7,607 nucleotides of DNA from Tissierellaceae bacterium (GTDB lineage Bacteria > Bacillota > Clostridia > Tissierellales > Tissierellaceae): contig JARICQ010000135.1 in assembly GCA_029264075.1 (NCBI GenBank), forward strand, positions 1 through 7,607, written 5' to 3'. The translations under genes and the position numbers were made by a program. This document shows positions 1 through 4,757 of the stretch, piece by piece (positions within the stretch are counted from its first letter, which is position 1; every line of letters begins with the position of its first letter). The notes under the pieces were generated by a model. It was not told the origin of the DNA and ran no database searches. It saw only the letters and a program-made list of their open reading frames with translations.

Positions 1-40
1 CTACTACTATTACTACTATATATTATATATTCTTTTTATG
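1..40 (+). other. oriC: Right end of oriC: DnaA-trio triplets and AT-rich unwinding region (partial)
   Basis: The first 18 bases are six triplets, CTA CTA CTA TTA CTA CTA. On the complementary strand they read 3'-GAT-5' (one is AAT), which is the DnaA-trio motif on which DnaA assembles a single-strand-bound filament in Bacillus subtilis. A purely AT stretch follows at about 19-31, then a T-rich run to 39, as expected for a DNA unwinding element. The position, directly before dnaN, is where the B. subtilis unwinding region lies. The DnaA boxes and short GC-rich spacer that should precede the trios would be to the left of base 1, so the element is incomplete here. The triplets are seen directly; the origin function is inferred from the family model. 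Confidence 0.75.
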
Positions 41-65
41 TCTAGGAAAAAAAGAGGAGGCAATT

Positions 66-1172
66 ATGAAAATTAAAATAGATCAAAGAAATTTATCAAA
101 ACATATAAATATAGCTCAAAAAGGAATCTCTGCTAGGACCACTCTTCAAATATTAGATGGAATCCTAGTAGAGGCTAGAAAAGATAGATTAAAATTAACA
201 GCAACAGACCTTGAGGTAAGTATAGAAACCTATCTTGATTGTGAGGTAGAGATTGAAGGAAGCATAGTTATCAATTCAAGACTGTTTGGGGATATAGTTA
301 AAAAACTTCCAAATTCAGATATTTACATAGAAGTTGTGGATAATAATGTAAATATAAAATGTGAAAACTCAGAGTTTAATATAGTAGGAGGTTTGGCCAA
401 TGAATATCCAGCCCTACCAATCCTACTGGAACAAGATAGCTTTGAAATTCAAAATGATTTATTTAAAAATGCAATCAGGCAAACTGTATTTGCCACCATT
501 CAAGATGAAACTAGGCCAGCCTTATCTGGAGTTTTATTTGAAATAGAAAATAATAAGATATCATTCGTTGCATTGGACGGCTATAGGCTAGCCCTTAGAC
601 AAATCCCTATGGATTCAAAAGAGCATGTAAAGATAATTGTACCGGCAAGGATTTTAATTGAAATAAATAAAATATTAGACGAATCTGATGACAATTTAAA
701 AATTGCCATGGCACCTGGCCATGTCATGTTTAGTTTGGAGGATACTGTTATTTATTCAAGGCTGCTAGAGGGACAGTTTTTAAACTATAAGGAAATAATA
801 AGAAAAGACCACAAGACTACTTTAACAGTTAACAAGAGAGAACTTCAATATAGCTTGGAAAGGGCGTCTCTTCTTGCCAAGGAAGAAAAAGCCAACCTAG
901 TCAAATTAACTATAAAAGATGGAGAGATGGCTATAAATTCCAATTCGGAAATAGGAGATGTAAACGAAACAATCCAAACGGAGATAGTAGGAGAAGATCT
1001 CAATATAGCCTTTAATTCAAGATATATACTAGATGGAATTAAAATAATTGATAGTGAAGAGATAGAGCTCAAATTTATGGGAAGTTTAAATCCATGTATA
1101 ATTAATCCAGTTGATGATGAAAATTATACTTATTTGGTGCTTCCAGTTAGATTGGCCCAGGATGATTTTTAA
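66..1172 (+). CDS. dnaN: DNA polymerase III subunit beta (sliding clamp)
   Basis: This encodes the ring-shaped processivity clamp that encircles DNA as a homodimer and tethers the replicative polymerase and many other replication and repair proteins. The 368-residue length is normal for the family. Three clamp domains of about 120 residues each can be placed at roughly 1-120, 127-245 and 247-365. Recognisable family segments are SGVLFE (154-159), DGYRLA (171-176), RLLEGQFLNY (232-241) and the C-terminal VLPVRL (358-363), whose equivalent in other clamps helps form the pocket for partner peptides. Five residues (AQDDF) extend past that motif. The ATG is preceded by GAGGAGG at 54-60 with a 5-base gap. 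It is the first gene after the origin segment, and the yaaA ribosome site begins at its stop codon, which suggests cotranscription. Identification is secure. Confidence 0.98.
   Translation: MKIKIDQRNLSKHINIAQKGISARTTLQILDGILVEARKDRLKLTATDLEVSIETYLDCEVEIEGSIVINSRLFGDIVKKLPNSDIYIEVVDNNVNIKCENSEFNIVGGLANEYPALPILLEQDSFEIQNDLFKNAIRQTVFATIQDETRPALSGVLFEIENNKISFVALDGYRLALRQIPMDSKEHVKIIVPARILIEINKILDESDDNLKIAMAPGHVMFSLEDTVIYSRLLEGQFLNYKEIIRKDHKTTLTVNKRELQYSLERASLLAKEEKANLVKLTIKDGEMAINSNSEIGDVNETIQTEIVGEDLNIAFNSRYILDGIKIIDSEEIELKFMGSLNPCIINPVDDENYTYLVLPVRLAQDDF
335..343 (-). promoter_or_regulatory. Perfect consensus DnaA box inside dnaN
   Basis: The + strand reads TGTGGATAA, the exact reverse complement of the DnaA box TTATCCACA. 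It lies about 270 bases into dnaN, in codons 90-93 (Val-Val-Asp-Asn). It is the only exact match I found on either strand of the window. It could be an outlying DnaA site linked to origin control or to autoregulation of the dnaA-dnaN region. It could also be chance, since the codons are ordinary ones for this protein. Confidence 0.45.
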
Positions 1173-1173
1173 A

Positions 1174-1178
1174 GGAGG
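1174..1178 (+). promoter_or_regulatory. Ribosome binding site that decides the yaaA start
   Basis: GGAGG lies two bases after the dnaN stop codon. A TTG at 1185 (6-base gap) and an in-frame ATG at 1188 (9-base gap) are both reachable. ATG is preferred as the stronger start codon with a good spacing. Confidence 0.7.
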
Positions 1179-1187
1179 TAGGGATTG

Positions 1188-1397
1188 ATGGAAGAGATAA
1201 GGATAGAAACAGAATATATAAAACTCGATCAATTTTTAAAATTGGCTGCTGTCGTTCAGACAGGAGGAGAAGCTAAGATGCTTATAAATGATGGAGGAGT
1301 ACTTGTAAATGGGGAAGAATGTCTGATGAGAGGAAAGAAACTTAGAAAAGATGATACTATAGAAGTAATAGGATATGGGAAGTTTCTTGTGGTATAA
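1188..1397 (+). CDS. yaaA: S4-domain RNA-binding protein YaaA
   Basis: This is a 69-residue protein that is almost entirely one S4 RNA-binding fold. The pattern IKLDQFLKLAAVVQTGG, then AKMLINDGGVLVNGE, then RGKKLRKDDTIEV is the helix-helix-strand arrangement shared with ribosomal protein S4 and pseudouridine synthases. Proteins of this family (also called RlbA) sit between dnaN and recF in many Firmicutes and are thought to act with the ribosome; the exact role is not evident from sequence. The ATG at 1188 was chosen over an upstream TTG at 1185, which would add one Met. The gene starts 15 bases after dnaN and is followed by recF after 27 bases, so it fits inside the same operon. Its last codons, GTG GTA TAA, also form a good extended -10 promoter element. 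Family assignment is firm; function is inferred. Confidence 0.93.
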   Translation: MEEIRIETEYIKLDQFLKLAAVVQTGGEAKMLINDGGVLVNGEECLMRGKKLRKDDTIEVIGYGKFLVV

Positions 1398-1398
1398 T
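1390..1398 (+). promoter_or_regulatory. Possible extended -10 promoter for recF and downstream genes
   Basis: TGGTATAAT spans the yaaA stop codon. It is an exact extended -10 (TGn followed by the consensus TATAAT). The -35 position 17 bases upstream (1370-1375, AGGATA) is poor, which extended -10 promoters tolerate. Transcription would start near 1405, just ahead of the recF ribosome site at 1411-1416. The site would give recF, remB and the gyrase genes a start separate from dnaN. The match is seen; activity is inferred, and an AT-rich stop-codon context could produce it by chance. Confidence 0.4.
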
Positions 1399-1410
1399 CT
1401 TATAGCTGCT

Positions 1411-1416
1411 AGGGAG
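1411..1416 (+). promoter_or_regulatory. Ribosome binding site that decides the recF start
   Basis: AGGGAG lies 8 bases before TTG 1425. Two other possible start codons, GTG 1416 and TTG 1419, overlap or almost touch this site and so cannot use it. This points to the TTG at 1425. Confidence 0.65.
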
Positions 1417-1424
1417 TGTTGTTT

Positions 1425-2561
1425 TTGCATGTAAAAAATATTAAACTTATTAATTATAGGAATTATGACGATTTATATGTAGAATTAAATAAAAAAACAA
1501 ATATTTTTATAGGTAAAAATGCCCAAGGAAAAACAAATCTATTAGAAGCCATCTATATGTGCGCCAGGGGCAGGTCCTTTAGGACCAATAGGGATAGGGA
1601 AATAATAAATTTAGATAAAAACCAAGCCTATGTTGGTGCAAATATGAATGTGGGAAGCTTTGATAAGCTTATAGAGATAAAGATGGAAAGAAATAAGACA
1701 AAGAGAATAAAGGTAAATAAAAGAGAATTAAAAAATTACAGGGAACTCTACAGTGGATTAAATGTCGTTATATTTTCTCCTGAAGATTTAAAACTGGTAA
1801 AGGGTGGCCCATCTGAGAGAAGAGATTTTTTAAACTCAGAGATATCTCAGATAAGGCCAGTATACAATCACAATCTAAGTAGATACAGAAAGGTATTGTT
1901 TCAAAGAAACAATGCCCTTAAGTCTGCAAAATTTAAAAAAAATATATCTAGCATTTTGGATGTATTTGATTTACAATTAGTAAAGTTAGCTTGTGAAATG
2001 ATAATTGAGAGAAAAAAATATGTAGAAGAACTTTCAGCCATAAGCAATGAAATCCACAAGACTACTACTAGAAATAGTGAGGACTTAATTTTAAAATATA
2101 TTTCCAATATAGATATATATGAAGATAGGGAAAAAATGGAAAGAGCTTATCTTAAAAAGTTAAAAAACAATCTAGAAAAGGACATAGAAGCCACTACAAC
2201 TGAATTTGGCCCGCATAGGGATGATATAGAGATGTATATAAATGGCAAGGACTTAAAGGTATATGGATCCCAAGGCCAGCAGAGAACGGTAGTCCTGTCC
2301 ATTAAATTATCTGAAGTTGATTTGATAAATAGACAAGTCGGCAATTATCCAGTACTATTACTTGATGACGTATTTTCAGAACTTGATGAAGAGAGAAGAA
2401 AATATCTAGTCAAGTCCTTTAAGGATATGCAGACAATAATAACAGTGACAGATGCTGTTGAAATAAATGATTTATCTGATATAGAACACGATATATTTTA
2501 TATAGAAGATGGACAATTAAAAATGGAGGAGAGATATGATCTTACACATAGGAGAAAATGA
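1425..2561 (+). CDS. recF: DNA replication and repair protein RecF
   Basis: RecF is an SMC-like ATPase that binds single/double-strand DNA junctions. With RecO and RecR it loads RecA at gaps and stalled forks. From TTG 1425 the protein has 378 residues, normal for RecF, and starts MHVKNIKLINYRNY, the expected beginning of the family. Walker A is GKNAQGKTN (30-38). The Q-loop region FSPEDLKLVKGGPSERRDFL covers 117-136. FGPHRDD lies at 261-267, the ABC signature GSQGQQR at 281-287, and Walker B plus D-loop LLLDDVFSELD at 311-321. All ATPase residues are present. The start is TTG rather than ATG, which suggests modest translation. The last 26 bases overlap remB, so the two are probably translationally linked. 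Identification is secure; the exact start is likely but not proven. Confidence 0.96.
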   Translation: MHVKNIKLINYRNYDDLYVELNKKTNIFIGKNAQGKTNLLEAIYMCARGRSFRTNRDREIINLDKNQAYVGANMNVGSFDKLIEIKMERNKTKRIKVNKRELKNYRELYSGLNVVIFSPEDLKLVKGGPSERRDFLNSEISQIRPVYNHNLSRYRKVLFQRNNALKSAKFKKNISSILDVFDLQLVKLACEMIIERKKYVEELSAISNEIHKTTTRNSEDLILKYISNIDIYEDREKMERAYLKKLKNNLEKDIEATTTEFGPHRDDIEMYINGKDLKVYGSQGQQRTVVLSIKLSEVDLINRQVGNYPVLLLDDVFSELDEERRKYLVKSFKDMQTIITVTDAVEINDLSDIEHDIFYIEDGQLKMEERYDLTHRRK

Positions 2562-2793
2562 TTTTATCTATCAAGATGATATAATAGCAATATTTGACAA
2601 AAAATCTGCTGAAGCATCAAATAAGACAATGGACTTTCTATCAAGATTGATAGATGAGGGTTCTATAGTTGGAGATATAGATGAACATACCAAATCATAT
2701 ATACTTGTTTCGGGCGGAAAAAACAATCAAAAGATATATACATCAAATATATCTTCAAAAACATTGGTAAATAGAAATCTTTTAAATATATAA
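2536..2793 (+). CDS. remB: Extracellular matrix regulator RemB family protein (DUF370)
   Basis: This small 85-residue protein matches the RemB/YaaB family. The start MILHIGENDFIYQDDIIAIFD resembles Bacillus subtilis RemB (MYIHLGDDFVV...DIVGIFD), and the C-terminal part IYTSNISSKTLVNRN resembles its IYYSPLSSSTLKKR. B. subtilis RemB is needed for expression of biofilm matrix genes; its relative RemA binds DNA directly. The position between recF and gyrB is the conserved one. The ATG at 2536 lies inside the end of recF (26-base overlap) and has GGAGG at 2525-2529 with a 6-base gap, within recF coding sequence. Length is close to the B. subtilis protein, slightly longer. A regulatory role here is inferred from the family; the target genes are not visible. 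Confidence 0.9.
   Translation: MILHIGENDFIYQDDIIAIFDKKSAEASNKTMDFLSRLIDEGSIVGDIDEHTKSYILVSGGKNNQKIYTSNISSKTLVNRNLLNI
2594..2622 (+). promoter_or_regulatory. Weak candidate promoter inside remB, ahead of gyrB
   Basis: A perfect -35 TTGACA (2594-2599) is followed after 17 bases by TCAAAT (2617-2622), a 4 of 6 match to TATAAT. If active it would make a leader of about 185 bases before gyrB and let the gyrase genes be expressed apart from recF. The -35 also encodes Phe-Asp-Lys in the conserved N-terminal part of RemB, so conservation of these bases alone would prove nothing. Confidence 0.22.
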
Positions 2794-2813
2794 GATGGGA
2801 ATGGAGGAAAGAA

Positions 2814-4745
2814 ATGCCTAATAGTAAAAATGATATAAATGAAAATGGAAGACACTATGGTGCTGAAGATATTCAAGTACTAGAAGGTCTAGATCCAGTT
2901 AGAAAAAGACCCGGTATGTATATAGGTTCTACTGGACCAAAGGGACTGCATCACTTGGTATATGAAGTAGTAGACAATAGTATAGACGAAGCGCTAGCTG
3001 GGATTTGTGACACCATAAGGGTCACTATTTTTAATGACAATTCTATAAAGGTATCTGACAATGGAAGTGGAATCCCAGTAGAAAAACATGCTCAAACAGG
3101 AAAAAGCACTGTAGAGACTGTACTTACTATACTGCATGCAGGTGGAATATTGAATAACGGAGCATACAAGGTATCAGGAGGTCTTCACGGAGTAGGTGTA
3201 TCTGTAGTAAATGCGCTTTCAGAGTGGCTAGAAGTAAAAGTGAGAAGAAACAATCTAGAATATATGCAAAGATTTGAAAAGGGTATAGCAAAAACTGAAC
3301 TTGAAGAGATAGGTAAGAGCAAGGATACAGGAACTACTATCCACTTCAAGCCAGATGCAGATATATTTGAGATAACTGAATATAACTTTGAAACACTCAA
3401 AAGTAGATTTAGGGAAATGGCCTTTTTAAATAAGGCTGTAAAGATAGTTTTAAAGGACGAAAGAGAAGGCCAAGAAAAAGAGATGGAATTCTACTATGAA
3501 GGTGGAATAAGATCTTTTGTAGAATATATCAATAGAAATAAAACTTCTATCCAAAAAGATGTAATATACTTTGAGGGTGAAAGAGATGGAGCTAGTGTAG
3601 AACTTGCCCTTCAATATACTGATGGATATTCAGAGAATATATTTACCTTTGCAAACAATATAAATACAACAGAGGGTGGTACCCATCTATCTGGACTTAG
3701 GACTGCTCTTACAAGAGTAGTCAATGACTATGGAAGAAAATATGGATATATAAAAGAAAAAGAGGAAAATCTAAGCGGAGAAGACGTTAGAGAAGGTGCG
3801 ACTGGAGTATTATCTGTAAAGCTTATGGATCCTCAATTTGAGGGACAGACCAAGAGTAAGCTTGGTAATAGTGAGATGCGTGGTATAGTTGAATCGCTTA
3901 CCTATGAATATATGAACATATTTTTAGAAGAAAATCCTAGGGATGGAAAAATAATCCTTCAAAAGGCTGTGTCCTCTAGAAGAGCTAGAGAAGCTGCTAG
4001 AAAGGCAAGGGATCTTACCAGGAGAAAAAGTGTCCTAGACAATACTACACTTCCAGGAAAACTTGCCGACTGCCAGGAAACAGGTATAGAAAATACAGAA
4101 ATATATATAGTCGAGGGAGACTCAGCAGGTGGAAGTGCCAAGCAGGGTAGGGACAAAAAATTCCAGGCTATACTTCCCTTAAAAGGTAAGATAATGAATG
4201 TTGAAAAGGCAAGGCTAGACAGGATACTTGGCTTTGAAGAGATAAGAGCCCTCATCACCGCCTTTGGAACAGGTATAGGTGAAGAATTTGATATAGAAAA
4301 GCTCAGATACGGAAAAATTATCATTATGACAGATGCCGATGTTGACGGTGCACATATAAGGACTCTTCTTCTTACCTTTCTCTTTAGATATATGAGAGAT
4401 CTAATAGAAGAAGGACATATATTCATCGCTCAACCACCTTTATACAAGGTAAGTAGAGGAAGAAAAGAGGCCTATGCCTATAGTGATGAAGAATTAAGAA
4501 AAACCATAGATGAGTTTGGAGAGGGAAACAATATGATTCAAAGATACAAGGGTCTTGGAGAGATGAATCCCGACCAACTTTGGGATACTACTATGGATCC
4601 AGACCACAGGATACTCTTGAAGGTAAATATAGAAGATGCAGTTGAAGCAGATGAAATATTTACAACCCTTATGGGAGATAAGGTAGAGCCTAGGAGACAA
4701 TTTATAGAAGAAAATGCAAAATATGTAAGCAATTTAGACGTTTAG
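2814..4745 (+). CDS. gyrB: DNA gyrase subunit B
   Basis: GyrB is the ATPase half of the A2B2 gyrase that introduces negative supercoils. At 643 residues it is the usual Firmicutes size. The GHKL ATPase region has the catalytic Glu51 and Asn55 in EVVDNSIDEA, Asp82 in SDNGSGIPV, the ATP lid ending in KVSGGLHGVG (119-128) and the transducer QTK loop at 345-347. The TOPRIM metal site is EGDSAGG (Glu434) and DADVDG (Asp507, Asp509). IQRYKGLGEMN (575-585) and RRQFIEENA (627-635) complete the C-terminal region. Asp436 and Lys457, the quinolone-relevant positions, are the sensitive-type residues. Two ATP-pocket positions are unusual: Ile112 where E. coli has Lys103, and Ser85 where it has Arg76. GGAGG at 2803-2807 precedes the ATG by 6 bases. 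gyrA follows after 12 bases, and its GyrA-type tail supports gyrase rather than topoisomerase IV. Confidence 0.97.
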   Translation: MPNSKNDINENGRHYGAEDIQVLEGLDPVRKRPGMYIGSTGPKGLHHLVYEVVDNSIDEALAGICDTIRVTIFNDNSIKVSDNGSGIPVEKHAQTGKSTVETVLTILHAGGILNNGAYKVSGGLHGVGVSVVNALSEWLEVKVRRNNLEYMQRFEKGIAKTELEEIGKSKDTGTTIHFKPDADIFEITEYNFETLKSRFREMAFLNKAVKIVLKDEREGQEKEMEFYYEGGIRSFVEYINRNKTSIQKDVIYFEGERDGASVELALQYTDGYSENIFTFANNINTTEGGTHLSGLRTALTRVVNDYGRKYGYIKEKEENLSGEDVREGATGVLSVKLMDPQFEGQTKSKLGNSEMRGIVESLTYEYMNIFLEENPRDGKIILQKAVSSRRAREAARKARDLTRRKSVLDNTTLPGKLADCQETGIENTEIYIVEGDSAGGSAKQGRDKKFQAILPLKGKIMNVEKARLDRILGFEEIRALITAFGTGIGEEFDIEKLRYGKIIIMTDADVDGAHIRTLLLTFLFRYMRDLIEEGHIFIAQPPLYKVSRGRKEAYAYSDEELRKTIDEFGEGNNMIQRYKGLGEMNPDQLWDTTMDPDHRILLKVNIEDAVEADEIFTTLMGDKVEPRRQFIEENAKYVSNLDV

Positions 4746-4757
4746 GGGGTAGGATGA

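Noticed and set aside
1158..1169. QDDF at the DnaN C-terminus as a clamp-binding peptide
   Set aside because: It lacks the Leu and the spacing of the QL(S/D)LF-type motif, so only the presence of a short tail is noted.
1416..1421. GTG 1416 or TTG 1419 as the recF start
   Set aside because: They overlap or touch the only ribosome site, and the added residues are not typical of RecF.
2050..2058. DnaA-box-like AAATCCACA in recF
   Set aside because: It has two mismatches in the first two bases of the consensus, which is expected by chance in AT-rich DNA.
2764..2792. TTGGTA, 17 bases, TATATA just ahead of gyrB as a promoter
   Set aside because: Both hexamers match only 4 of 6, and such pairs are frequent in DNA this AT-rich.
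3246..3248. Possible loss of the coumarin-contact arginine (E. coli Arg136) in GyrB
   Set aside because: A first alignment put Met151 at this position. Counting from the GGLHGVG loop places the equivalent at Arg145, which is conserved.
3959..4426. 155-codon open frame on the minus strand inside gyrB
   Set aside because: It lies wholly opposite the conserved TOPRIM region of gyrB, resembles no family I know and is rich in Ser/Leu/Ile as expected from the antisense of this codon usage.
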